Assembly: GCA_035405645.1 (NCBI GenBank)
Contig: DAONJL010000048.1
Location: forward strand, 1 to 18,771
Length of the DNA: 18,771 nt
DNA from: DAONJL01 sp035405645 [NCBI: bacterium]
GTDB lineage: Bacteria > JAGOBX01 > DAONJL01
Direction: 5' to 3'
The notes beneath the pieces were generated by a model. It saw only the letters and a list, made by a program, of their open reading frames with translations, had not been told where the DNA came from and did not search any database. Below, piece by piece: positions 1 through 7,653 of this stretch (position 1 is the first letter of the stretch; every line of letters starts with the position of its first letter). The translations under genes were made by a program, and so were the position numbers.

Positions 1-56
1 TTACTATTCGTAATGCTGCAAAGGGGTATACCATGTCTGGGATATTTTCTGAATAA
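1..56 (+). CDS. 3' end of an unidentified upstream gene (partial)
   Basis: An open frame enters from the left edge and stops at TAA 54-56, giving a 17-residue tail that ends GIFSE. It uses more G-containing codons (AAG, GGG, ACC) than the surrounding genes. It stops just before a clear promoter at 71-99, as a real gene end would. A second frame is also open from the edge to a stop at 79-81, but it is unusually hydrophobic and would run into the promoter, so I prefer this one. The tail is too short to assign a family. Confidence 0.4.
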   Translation, partial: TIRNAAKGYTMSGIFSE

Positions 57-70
57 TTTTTTTATTTTTC

Positions 71-99
71 TTGACTTGTAAATTGAAAAAAGTTAATAT
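71..99 (+). promoter_or_regulatory. Sigma-70-type promoter for the HDOD-glycan block
   Basis: The -35 box is TTGACT at 71-76 and the -10 box is TAATAT at 94-99, with an ideal 17-bp spacer. Transcription would start near 106, leaving a leader of about 32 nt before the ATG at 138. It lies directly after the upstream stop codon and a T-rich stretch. Confidence 0.7.
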
Positions 100-137
100 G
101 TTTTTTTAATAATAAAAAAATTAAGAAAAGAATATTT

Positions 138-1010
138 ATGAATAATATTGCAAATTCAAAATATTCAATAGAAAAAATTGTTGAGAAAATAGAAGAAAAA
201 ATGCCCTCTCTTTCACCAACAGCGGCAAAGGTAATAGAATTGGTGAATAATATAAATTGTTCACCATTAGAATTAACCAAAGTAATAAAATTAGACCCAG
301 TTTTATCTGCAAAAGTTTTAAAAGTAGTTAATTCTTCTTATTTTGCATTACCACAAAAAATAACCTCGCTTGAAAGAGCAATAATAATGCTTGGACTAAA
401 TACAATAAAAAATTTAGCATTAAGTGCAGCATTATTATCACAATTTGAAGTTAAAGGTCAAAAATATTTACTTGATATGAAAGAATTCTGGAAACATTCA
501 CTTGCTGTTGGTATTGTGGCAAAAAAGATAGCAATAAAGCGGAATATACCAAAAACAGAAATTGAAGATTATTTTTTAGCAGGACTAATTCATGACCTTG
601 GTTTATTAATTGAAAATATTTTTTATCCAGATGAATTTGCTTCAATTTTAAAAAAGTCAACAGAAATTGGTTTAATAAACGCAGAAGAAGAAGAATTAAA
701 TAAATTAAATCATTGTAAAATTGGAAAGGCAATTGGCGAAAAATGGAATTTATCACAAAAATTAATAAATGCTTTATATTTACATCATGACCTGCCAATG
801 GTTGGAGAAAATTTCGAATTTATTTTAACTATTTCTTTTGCTAATATTATTTGTAAAAAAAATAATAAAGGATTAGTTATTGATAAAATATCAGGTGAAA
901 TAAATCCAATTATATTTAATATATTAAATATAACAGAAGAAACAATAAATGAAATAGTAGAACAATTAGATGCAGAAATAGAAAAAGCACAGGAGTTTTT
1001 AAAAATATGA
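138..1010 (+). CDS. HDOD domain signalling protein
   Basis: This 290-residue protein has an HDOD domain (a degenerate relative of the HD phosphohydrolase fold) over about residues 22-230. Visible landmarks are the N-terminal LSPTAAKVIEL helix, the LDPVLSAKVLKVVNSS segment, SLERAIIMLGL, H120 in FWKHS, and H152-D153 in IHDLG. HDOD proteins usually act as signalling or scaffold proteins in stress, motility or second-messenger circuits, and many lack catalysis. No receiver, GGDEF or EAL domain is attached. No membrane segment is apparent, so it should be cytoplasmic. The start is the first ATG after the promoter; the ribosome site is weak (AAGAAAAG). Its stop overlaps the start of the next gene by 4 nt. 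The family call is firm; the biological output is unknown. Confidence 0.88.
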   Translation: MNNIANSKYSIEKIVEKIEEKMPSLSPTAAKVIELVNNINCSPLELTKVIKLDPVLSAKVLKVVNSSYFALPQKITSLERAIIMLGLNTIKNLALSAALLSQFEVKGQKYLLDMKEFWKHSLAVGIVAKKIAIKRNIPKTEIEDYFLAGLIHDLGLLIENIFYPDEFASILKKSTEIGLINAEEEELNKLNHCKIGKAIGEKWNLSQKLINALYLHHDLPMVGENFEFILTISFANIICKKNNKGLVIDKISGEINPIIFNILNITEETINEIVEQLDAEIEKAQEFLKI

Positions 1011-1930
1011 GTTCTGGAATTATAAGATTTTGGGGCGTGCGTGGTTCTATTCCTACGCCGAGTAAAAATACAGTTATTTATGGTGGTAATACAGCCTGTG
1101 TATCAATTGAATTTAAAGATAAAGATGAAATATTTATATTTGATGCAGGTACAGGCATTAGAGAATGTGGAAATTATCTTTTAAGTTTGAAAAAAAAATT
1201 AAAAGGTTATATTTTTATTTCGCATACTCATTGGGACCATATTCAGGGTTTTCCTTTTTTTGTGCCTTTTTTTATTCCTGGTAATACATTTAAAATTTTT
1301 GGACCGCCTTCAGATGTAAATAAATTAAACATAAAACAGATAATGGAATTTCAAATGAAATATGAGTATTTTCCTATTCGTGTTGGTGAATTAGGTGCAA
1401 AAATTGAATATATTGATGGAAAAGTTGGTGAATTAAATATTGATGGTTATAAAATTAAAACAGAAAAATTAAATCATCCTGTGTTTTGTTTGGCTTATAA
1501 AATTTTTTACAATGATAAAATTATAATATATGGTGGTGACCACGAACCTTTTAGAAATATATATCGTGACGATAAAAAGGCAGCAAGTGATATGGGATTT
1601 GATGAAGATTATTTAATTGAATATGATAAATTAGTCAATGAACAAAATGCTAAAATATACGAATTTTGTGAAAATGCTGATATTGTTATCTGGGATTCAC
1701 AATATAGTGAAGAAGAATATAAAACAAAAATTGGTTGGGGTCATAGTTATTATGAAGCAAATATAAAAATGGCTGAAATATCGAAAATTAAACATATAGT
1801 TTTTAATCATCATGACCCTGCTTCAAGTGATGAAAAATTAAGTGCATTAGAAGAAAAATATAGTAAAATAGCTGAACAAAAAGGTTTTAAATTATCTTTT
1901 TCTCGCGAAGGAAAAAGTATTGAATTTTAA
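1007..1930 (+). CDS. Metallo-beta-lactamase fold hydrolase (phosphodiesterase-like)
   Basis: This 307-residue protein opens with IRFWGVRGSIPTP and YGGNTACV, hallmarks of an MBL-fold group related to RNase Z, PhnP and cyclic-nucleotide phosphodiesterases. Metal ligands are visible: H73-x-H75-x-D77-H78 (SHTHWDH), H157 in LNHP, D178 in GGDHEP, and a late NHHDP motif near residue 267. The full two-metal centre therefore appears intact. There is no signal peptide, so a cytoplasmic enzyme is likely. It overlaps the HDOD gene by ATGA, suggesting coupled translation and a shared pathway. AGGAG at 991-995 may serve as its ribosome site, though the 11-nt spacing is long. The substrate is unknown; a phosphodiester, perhaps a cyclic nucleotide, is inferred from family resemblance only. 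Confidence 0.85.
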   Translation: MSSGIIRFWGVRGSIPTPSKNTVIYGGNTACVSIEFKDKDEIFIFDAGTGIRECGNYLLSLKKKLKGYIFISHTHWDHIQGFPFFVPFFIPGNTFKIFGPPSDVNKLNIKQIMEFQMKYEYFPIRVGELGAKIEYIDGKVGELNIDGYKIKTEKLNHPVFCLAYKIFYNDKIIIYGGDHEPFRNIYRDDKKAASDMGFDEDYLIEYDKLVNEQNAKIYEFCENADIVIWDSQYSEEEYKTKIGWGHSYYEANIKMAEISKIKHIVFNHHDPASSDEKLSALEEKYSKIAEQKGFKLSFSREGKSIEF

Positions 1931-1936
1931 TAATGA

Positions 1937-2767
1937 ATGAAAATTATAATTGGCATTGATGTTGATTTTGAAGGTTATGAACCTTTTACTAAACATTATT
2001 GTAAATTCAATAAAAAAAGATTTGAGAAAAATTTACTTGCTTTAATCGATTTTTTAAAAGAATATAAATATCCTGCTGTTTTTTTTATTCATACTTCGCC
2101 TTACATTAGAAATAATTTTAATAACATTTTTTATACGGATAATTTTTATTTAAAAATATGGAAAGATTTAATTAATTCTAATTTTGAAATAGGTTTTCAT
2201 CCACACGAAGAAGATGAAAATGGTAAATATTATTTGTATTATGTATATAATTATATGAAAAATATTTTTGATATAAATTTAAAACTTATGGCTGATAATG
2301 GAATAAAAATAAATTCTATTCGAACAGGTTTTTTTAGTTTTAATGAATGGCTGATACCATTATGCGAAAAATATAATATAAAATTTTCTTTTGATAATAT
2401 GGGCGCATATCAGCCATTAACAAATACACATTTTGAAAATGCTCCTTATTTTTCTTATTTTTATGATTATATTGATAAAGAAAAAATTGGGAATTCGAAA
2501 ATTTATTCTATTCCACTTGGTTTTGCTTATAATTATACTTTATGGCAAGCACTTATACCAGAAGCAAATAAATTTTCGCATATTAAAAAATTATGGGATA
2601 TAATTATTTCTATGGAAGATAAAAAATATTGGGTTTGTAATTTATTAATTCATTCTTATAATTTTTTAAAAAAGAAAAAAATTATAAAAAAAACACTTGA
2701 ATATATTAGTAAAAATAAAGGAGAGTTTATATTAACAAGAGATGTCTCGAAAGAAATTAGTATATAA
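1937..2767 (+). CDS. Polysaccharide deacetylase-like (NodB/CE4-like) protein
   Basis: This 276-residue protein resembles the NodB/carbohydrate-esterase-4 fold. It begins with a beta strand and an acidic D8-x-D10 pair (GIDVDFEG). A His pair follows at H88 and H90 (GFHPHEE), and then R129-T-G131. These sit where CE4 enzymes carry their catalytic Asp, metal-binding His residues and the Arg motif. It has no signal peptide, so it probably acts on a cytoplasmic sugar intermediate rather than on wall polymer. Its place before an acetyltransferase and two glycosyltransferases supports a glycan-modification role. The ATG at 1937 is chosen because it gives the family-like N-terminus; an overlapping ATG at 1933 leads to a short dead frame. 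The gene ends 26 nt inside the next one. The fold is likely; the exact substrate is unknown. Confidence 0.75.
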   Translation: MKIIIGIDVDFEGYEPFTKHYCKFNKKRFEKNLLALIDFLKEYKYPAVFFIHTSPYIRNNFNNIFYTDNFYLKIWKDLINSNFEIGFHPHEEDENGKYYLYYVYNYMKNIFDINLKLMADNGIKINSIRTGFFSFNEWLIPLCEKYNIKFSFDNMGAYQPLTNTHFENAPYFSYFYDYIDKEKIGNSKIYSIPLGFAYNYTLWQALIPEANKFSHIKKLWDIIISMEDKKYWVCNLLIHSYNFLKKKKIIKKTLEYISKNKGEFILTRDVSKEISI

Positions 2768-3308
2768 TAAAGATTGCTGGGAAGGCATAGAAACAAGGAC
2801 ATTGAAAGATGCAGTATGTGAAACAATAGTTTATTTTTCTTCTTTTTTGCCATTTGGTTGGAAACATAATTCTATTTGTAATCAAATCAGAAAAGAATTA
2901 TTAAAAATTGCAGGTGTAAAAATTGGTAAAGGTTCTTTTGTTTATCCTGATGTAAAAATTTTAAAACCAGCTAATTTAACGATTGGCAATGATTCATTTA
3001 TTAATTTTAATTGTTTATTAAGCGCTTATGAAAAAATTATTATTGGTAATCGTGTTGCAATTTCTTATAATGTTACTATAATAACAGAAACCCATAATCC
3101 AGAAGATGAAAATTTTAAGGCAATAATAAAACCAGTCATTATAGAAGATAATGTGTGGATTGGAGCAAACAGTTTGATTTTACCAGGAGTGCGAATTAAA
3201 GAAGGTGCTATTATTGCTGCTGGCAGTGTTGTCACAAAAGATGTTGATGAATATACTATTGTTGGTGGAGTGCCAGCAAAATTTATTAAAGAACGAATAA
3301 TAAAATAA
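2742..3308 (+). CDS. Hexapeptide-repeat O-acetyltransferase (WcaF/LacA/NodL type)
   Basis: This 188-residue protein has left-handed beta-helix hexapeptide repeats over about residues 58-175. Examples are [47 protein letters not shown] and [12 protein letters not shown]118 in TETHNP matches the catalytic His of the family, and the closing GGVPAK (175-180) is the usual CoA-loop signature. Members transfer acetyl from acetyl-CoA to a sugar hydroxyl and act as trimers in the cytoplasm. The first 50 residues carry a hydrophobic helix like that of WcaF-like colanic-acid acetyltransferases. The start overlaps the deacetylase by 26 nt, and the stop shares one base with the next ATG. Removal and addition of acyl groups by neighbouring genes suggest tailoring of one exported glycan. 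Confidence 0.9.
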   Translation: MSRKKLVYNKDCWEGIETRTLKDAVCETIVYFSSFLPFGWKHNSICNQIRKELLKIAGVKIGKGSFVYPDVKILKPANLTIGNDSFINFNCLLSAYEKIIIGNRVAISYNVTIITETHNPEDENFKAIIKPVIIEDNVWIGANSLILPGVRIKEGAIIAAGSVVTKDVDEYTIVGGVPAKFIKERIIK

Positions 3309-4525
3309 TGAAGAAAAAAATTTTAATAATTTCACCATATTTACCATCATTTGATGAAGGCGGTAGAATGAGATTATTTTATTCTATTAAATATCTTTCT
3401 GAATTTCTTGATGTTCATTTAATTTCTTTAATTTATTCAGAAGATGAGAAAAAGAATATTGATATTATAAAAAATTTTTGTAAAGAAATATATTTAATTC
3501 ATAAAAAACATATTGATAGAAAAAGAGATTTATTTTCAAAATTATATAGATTATTTTTTTTACCACCTGATTTAATTACAAAAAGATTTTGTAAAGAGAT
3601 GAAAGCAAAAGTTGATGAATTAGTTAAAATAAATAATTATGATTTAATACAATGTCTTCATCAATATACTTTTCAGTATGTGCCAGAAAATATTAATATA
3701 CCAATAATACTTGATGAACATAATATAGAATCAGAAATATTTAAAAGAGCGTTTCAGTATACACAACAGGAAAATGTATTACATATATCAAAATATAAAT
3801 TTAGAAATAAATTAGAATTATTAAAATTAAGAAGATATGAAGAAAATACCTGGTCAAAGGTAAATTATATAATCACGGTTTCTGAAATTGATAAAAATAT
3901 TTTACTATCGAGATATAAACATCCAGATATTACAGTAATTCCAAATGGCGTTGATACAGAATATTTTAAACCTTATGAAACAGAAGAAAAAGAAGAAATA
4001 GTTTTTACTGGCACATTTTCACATCAACCAAATTTAGATGCTTTTTTATATTTTGTTCGTGAAATTTTTCCAATTGTAAAAAAAGAGATAAAAGAAATAA
4101 AATTTATTGCAGCAGGAAAAAATTTACCTGATAATATTAAAAAACAATTTGAAAATAGAGATGATATTATTATTACTGGTTATGTTCAGGATATAAGACC
4201 ATTTATAGCGCAAGCACGATTATTTATTGTGCCTATAAGAATAGGTAGTGGCACAAGATTAAAAATATTACAGGCAATGGCAATGAAAAAATGTGTTATT
4301 TCTACTGCAATTGGTTGTGAAGGTATTGAAGTTGAAAATAATAAAAATATTATTATCAGAAATACACCAGAAGAATTTGCTAATGCTATAATTGAGTATT
4401 ATTCAAATCAAAATAAACTAAAACAAATTGCAGCGTCTGGTTATTATTTAGTTAAAGAAAAATATGAATGGAAAAATATTTTTAGAAAACAAATAGAATT
4501 ATACAGGAAAATCTTAAATGTTTAA
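3308..4525 (+). CDS. GT4-family glycosyltransferase with altered acceptor/donor Glu
   Basis: This 405-residue GT-B fold protein matches the GT4 group often found in exopolysaccharide loci. It has an N-terminal ISPYLPSFDEGGRMR loop, DEHNIE at 136-141, VIPNGVDTEYF near 210-220, a VFTGTFSHQPN strand near 232-242, and the C-terminal IGSGTRLKILQAMA block at 312-325. It would move a sugar from a nucleotide donor to a growing glycan on the cytoplasmic side of the membrane. In this subgroup the last block normally reads KxLEAMA; here Glu is replaced by Gln (Q322). That changes a conserved donor-contact position and may alter activity. It starts directly on the preceding stop codon and overlaps the next gene by 8 nt. 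The acceptor and donor cannot be read from sequence. Confidence 0.9.
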   Translation: MKKKILIISPYLPSFDEGGRMRLFYSIKYLSEFLDVHLISLIYSEDEKKNIDIIKNFCKEIYLIHKKHIDRKRDLFSKLYRLFFLPPDLITKRFCKEMKAKVDELVKINNYDLIQCLHQYTFQYVPENINIPIILDEHNIESEIFKRAFQYTQQENVLHISKYKFRNKLELLKLRRYEENTWSKVNYIITVSEIDKNILLSRYKHPDITVIPNGVDTEYFKPYETEEKEEIVFTGTFSHQPNLDAFLYFVREIFPIVKKEIKEIKFIAAGKNLPDNIKKQFENRDDIIITGYVQDIRPFIAQARLFIVPIRIGSGTRLKILQAMAMKKCVISTAIGCEGIEVENNKNIIIRNTPEEFANAIIEYYSNQNKLKQIAASGYYLVKEKYEWKNIFRKQIELYRKILNV

Positions 4526-5663
4526 AATTGGTATTGAACTAACACCAGCAATTGAACAAAAAACAGGAATTGGTAATGTTTCTTATTTAATAGCAAAAAA
4601 TATTATTAAATTTTGTGAGGAAAGAGATTTTTATTTTAAATATATTTATAATTTTATAAAAACAAAAAACCGAAAAGAATTATTATTAAATTCAGAAAAA
4701 AATAAAAACTATATTATTCCTTTGCCAAAACGAATATATTATAATTTATATAAATATAAAATTCCAATAAATTTTTTTGTTGGTTCTCTTGATATTTTAC
4801 ATATTACTGGTTTAATTAAAATTTCTGTTTTTAAAAAGACAAAAATTATATCAACAATTCATGATATTGCTTTTAAGATTTTAGCAGATTTTTATGATGA
4901 TTCTTTTGTTAAAGAATTAGATGATAGAATAAGGTATTTATGTGATAAAAGTATTTTTATTATTACGAGTTCTTTTTCGACAAAAAATGATTTAATTAAA
5001 TTTTATAATGTGCCTTTTAAAAAAATAAAAGTAGTTTATTTTACAGAAGATGAAATATTTAGAAAAAAAAAAGAGAATTATGAATTAGAAAATTTTAGAA
5101 AAAATAATAAATTACCTGAACATTATTTTCTCTTTGTTGGTTCACTTGAAAAAAGGAAAAATTTAAAAAATATTATTTATGCATTTCAAAAATTTAAAAA
5201 ATATGATATAAAAAATTTTTATTTAATTATTATTGGAAAAGATAATGAAAAAATTAGAAAAGAAATAAATTTTGATGATAATATTATTTTTACAGGTTAT
5301 GTAAAAGATGCTGATTTACCTTATTATTATCACTTTGCTGATGGATTATTATATTGTTCTTATTATGAAGGTTTTGGTTTGCCAATACTTGAAGCATTTT
5401 CTTCACAAATACCAGTTATTACAACAAATAATTCTTCAATGAGTGAGTTAGCAGGAGCAGCAGGAATTTATGTTAATGAACCAGAAAATATAAATGAAAT
5501 AAGTGAAAAAATGCTTTATTTAGCAAATATAAAAAATGATGAAAAAGAAAATTTATTAAAAATAGAAAGAGAAATATTAAAGAAATTTGAGATAAAAGAA
5601 TGTATAAAAAAAATTTTAGAGTGTTATAAAGAAATAAAAAATAATGATTTTAGTGTAGTCTGA
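4518..5663 (+). CDS. GT4-family glycosyltransferase
   Basis: This 381-residue GT-B enzyme starts with KIGIELTPAIEQKTGIGN, a typical GT4 opening in which the Gly-rich loop follows a retained TGIG. It has FVGSLEKRKN near 206-214, and a complete E-x7-E motif from E284 to E292 (EGFGLPILE) that contacts the nucleotide-sugar donor. Retaining transfer from a UDP- or GDP-sugar to a polysaccharide intermediate is the family activity. It overlaps the previous glycosyltransferase by 8 nt and closes the glycan cluster; a new promoter follows 15 nt after its stop. The cluster lacks any recognisable flippase, polymerase or initiating transferase in this window, so it may decorate a glycan made elsewhere. 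Confidence 0.92.
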   Translation: MFKIGIELTPAIEQKTGIGNVSYLIAKNIIKFCEERDFYFKYIYNFIKTKNRKELLLNSEKNKNYIIPLPKRIYYNLYKYKIPINFFVGSLDILHITGLIKISVFKKTKIISTIHDIAFKILADFYDDSFVKELDDRIRYLCDKSIFIITSSFSTKNDLIKFYNVPFKKIKVVYFTEDEIFRKKKENYELENFRKNNKLPEHYFLFVGSLEKRKNLKNIIYAFQKFKKYDIKNFYLIIIGKDNEKIRKEINFDDNIIFTGYVKDADLPYYYHFADGLLYCSYYEGFGLPILEAFSSQIPVITTNNSSMSELAGAAGIYVNEPENINEISEKMLYLANIKNDEKENLLKIEREILKKFEIKECIKKILECYKEIKNNDFSVV

Positions 5664-5677
5664 TAAAAATAAAATAA

Positions 5678-5706
5678 TTGACAATTGAAATAAAAATTAT
5701 TATTAA
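5678..5706 (+). promoter_or_regulatory. Promoter upstream of the transketolase half-gene
   Basis: A perfect -35 box TTGACA lies at 5678-5683 and a 4/6 -10 box TATTAA at 5701-5706, with a 17-bp spacer. The 13-mer AAAATAATTGACA around the -35 recurs at the promoter at 12132-12144. A start near 5713 falls only about two bases before the ATG at 5715, so the mRNA would be nearly leaderless. AAGG at 5709-5712 is too close to the ATG to be a normal ribosome site. Confidence 0.55.
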
Positions 5707-5714
5707 ATAAGGCA

Positions 5715-6659
5715 ATGAGCGAAGAGAAGAAATTATATTCATTAAGAGAAGCAGCAGCATATACTTTAATAGAAATAGCAAAAAGTAATAAGAAAGTCGT
5801 TGTATTAGATGCTGATGTATCAAAGTCAACAATGACTGTATTATTTAAAAAAGTATTTAATGATAGATTTTTTAATTTTGGTGTTGCTGAGCAGGATATG
5901 ATGAGCACAGCCGCAGGTTTGGCAACTTGTGGTTTAATTCCTGTTGTTTCAAGTTTTGCTATTTTTGTTATTGGTCGTGCATTTGAACAATTAAGAAATT
6001 CTGTTTGTTATCCAGATTTGAATGTTAAAATTCTTGCTACTCACGCTGGCATAACTGTTGGGGAAGATGGTGCTTCTCATCAATCAATAGAGGATATTGC
6101 AATCACAAGAGTTTTACCTAATATGACTGTTTTAGTTCCTTCTGATATTATTGATTTAAATATATTATTAACAGAAGCAATAAAATTAAATGGACCTGTA
6201 TATATAAGAATTCCACGAATATCATTACCAATTATTCATAAAAAAGATTTTAAAATAAAAATAGGAGAAATAGAAGTAATAAAAGATGGAAAAGATTTAA
6301 CAATAATTACAAATGGTGTAATGTTGCATAGAGTATTAAAAGTTATTGAAATGCTCGAAGATGAAAATATTTCTGTTGCTTTGCTAAATATGTGTTCAGT
6401 AAAACCAATTGATAAAGAAAAATTATTGTTATATGCAAAAAAAACAGGTAAAATAATGGTTGTTGAAGAGCATTCGGTTATAGGTGGAACAGGCAGTGCT
6501 GTATCTGAGTTTTTATCTCAGCATTATCCAATTCCAATAAAATTTATTGGTATTCCTGATAAATTTGGACAATCAGGCAAAGCTGATGAATTACTTGACA
6601 ATTATAATTTATCGATTGATAATATATTTAAAGAAGCAATTTCATTTATAAATGTTTAA
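5715..6659 (+). CDS. Transketolase, C-terminal subunit (split enzyme)
   Basis: This 314-residue protein covers the pyrimidine-binding and C-terminal domains of a transketolase. It has the LDADVSKST segment near 31-39, the GVAEQDM motif with catalytic Glu at E59 that activates thiamine diphosphate, THAGITVGEDGASHQ near 108-123, and the C-terminal VEEHSVIGGTGSAV block. It moves two-carbon ketol units in the pentose phosphate pathway, but only with an N-terminal subunit that binds the diphosphate. That half is usually encoded directly upstream; here the upstream neighbour is a glycosyltransferase and the downstream one is corA. The partner must lie elsewhere, or this belongs to a specialised sugar pathway. 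The start is fixed because the next Met lies beyond the conserved N-terminus. A related dehydrogenase E1-beta role is less likely. Confidence 0.88.
   Translation: MSEEKKLYSLREAAAYTLIEIAKSNKKVVVLDADVSKSTMTVLFKKVFNDRFFNFGVAEQDMMSTAAGLATCGLIPVVSSFAIFVIGRAFEQLRNSVCYPDLNVKILATHAGITVGEDGASHQSIEDIAITRVLPNMTVLVPSDIIDLNILLTEAIKLNGPVYIRIPRISLPIIHKKDFKIKIGEIEVIKDGKDLTIITNGVMLHRVLKVIEMLEDENISVALLNMCSVKPIDKEKLLLYAKKTGKIMVVEEHSVIGGTGSAVSEFLSQHYPIPIKFIGIPDKFGQSGKADELLDNYNLSIDNIFKEAISFINV
6595..6623 (+). promoter_or_regulatory. Candidate internal promoter for corA
   Basis: Inside the end of the transketolase gene there is TTGACA at 6595-6600, a 17-bp spacer, and GATAAT at 6618-6623 (5/6 to consensus). Transcription would begin near 6630, about 40 nt before the corA ATG. 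Chance matches are more frequent in AT-rich DNA and this one lies in coding sequence, so support is moderate. Confidence 0.4.
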
Positions 6660-6663
6660 GGTG
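6658..6663 (+). promoter_or_regulatory. Ribosome binding site of corA
   Basis: AAGGTG overlaps the transketolase stop codon and sits 7 nt before the ATG at 6671, good Shine-Dalgarno spacing. Most other genes in the window rely on stop/start overlap and lack a clear site. Confidence 0.6.
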
Positions 6664-6670
6664 AAAAAAG

Positions 6671-7636
6671 ATGATAGAAATAATTTATTATAATGGTCAA
6701 ACAGCAAAAGATTTATCAGTTCAAGAATTTGAAAATATTTATCCAATCAAAGAAGGTTTTGTATGGATTGATTTTTTTGCCCCATCATCAAATGAAATAA
6801 AAAAGATATTAGTTGATTTATTTCATTTTCATCATCTAACAATTGAAGATTTGTTAGTATTTACTGACCATCCAAAATTAGATGAATACGATGATTATTT
6901 ATTTGGTATATTTCATTCAATTGTATATCATGAAAATGAAATGCGTGTAGCAACATGGGAAATAGATTTTTATTTAGGTAATAAGTTTATAATAACCAAT
7001 CATTTAAAACCTATAATTTTTTTACCGACTTTAAAAAATAAATTTAGAAATAAAAATGAAATAATTTTAAAAGGTCCAGAATTTATTTTGCAAAATCTTC
7101 TTTTATGTATGGTTGAGAGTTATTTTCCTGTTCTTAATTATATTTACAAAAAATTAGATGAAGCAGAGAATGAAGTTTTCACAGTAACACAACGAGATAC
7201 AATAAATGATATATATAAAATGAAAAGAAATTTATCAATAATAAAAAGAGTTTTAATTCCACAAATGGAAATTTTTGAAACAATAGATAAATTGAATTTA
7301 AAGTATATATCAGAAGAAAGCAAATTTTATTTCAATGATATTTTAGGTCATTTAGAAAAAATAAATAGTATGGTAGATAATTATATTGATATGGCAAAAT
7401 CAACGCTTGATGCACACCTTTCAATTTCATCATATAAAATGAATCAGGTGATGAAAACATTAACAATAATAACGACAATTGTTATGCCGTTAACTTTAAT
7501 AGCAGGAATATATGGAATGAACTTTGAACACATGCCAGAATTAAAAATGAGATATGCTTATTTTGTTGTTTTAGGTGTGATGTTAATAATTGCTATTGTT
7601 TTAACAACAATTTTTAAAAAGAAAAAATGGTTTTAA
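6671..7636 (+). CDS. corA: CorA-family magnesium/cobalt transporter
   Basis: This 321-residue protein has the normal CorA length and layout. There is a large cytoplasmic N-terminal domain (WIDFFAPSSNEI, HHLTIEDLLVFTDHPKLDEYDDYLF), a long stalk helix, and two C-terminal membrane segments at about 262-281 and 295-314. The signature YGMNFEHMPEL follows the first membrane segment, with GMN at 282-284 forming the pore-mouth selectivity ring. It ends in a basic FKKKKWF tail, as in other CorA proteins. It would form a homopentamer in the inner membrane and import Mg2+, possibly Co2+ or Ni2+. A clear ribosome site precedes the ATG, and a candidate promoter lies within the upstream gene. I see no functional link to its neighbours. 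The family is certain; the ion preference is not. Confidence 0.95.
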   Translation: MIEIIYYNGQTAKDLSVQEFENIYPIKEGFVWIDFFAPSSNEIKKILVDLFHFHHLTIEDLLVFTDHPKLDEYDDYLFGIFHSIVYHENEMRVATWEIDFYLGNKFIITNHLKPIIFLPTLKNKFRNKNEIILKGPEFILQNLLLCMVESYFPVLNYIYKKLDEAENEVFTVTQRDTINDIYKMKRNLSIIKRVLIPQMEIFETIDKLNLKYISEESKFYFNDILGHLEKINSMVDNYIDMAKSTLDAHLSISSYKMNQVMKTLTIITTIVMPLTLIAGIYGMNFEHMPELKMRYAYFVVLGVMLIIAIVLTTIFKKKKWF

Positions 7637-7640
7637 TTAT

Positions 7641-7646
7641 GGAGGT
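7641..7646 (+). promoter_or_regulatory. Ribosome binding site that fixes the start at 7654
   Basis: GGAGGT lies 7 nt before the ATG at 7654. This rules out the longer reading from an ATG at 7627 that overlaps the end of corA, because the site would then be inside the coding region. The start at 7654 also gives a clean signal peptide. Confidence 0.8.
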
Positions 7647-7653
7647 TGAAAAA

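Noticed and set aside
62-280. Minus-strand reading frames rich in Leu, Ile and Phe across the window (for example here, 451-798, 8345-8620, 16315-16512)
   Set aside because: They are antisense shadows of AT-rich, Glu/Lys/Asn-rich genes. They lie wholly inside well-supported + strand genes and have no promoter or ribosome site of their own.
7627-7653. Earlier ATG start for the barrel-TPR protein
   Set aside because: It overlaps the end of corA and places the GGAGGT ribosome site inside the coding region. The ATG at 7654 has correct spacing and begins a signal peptide.
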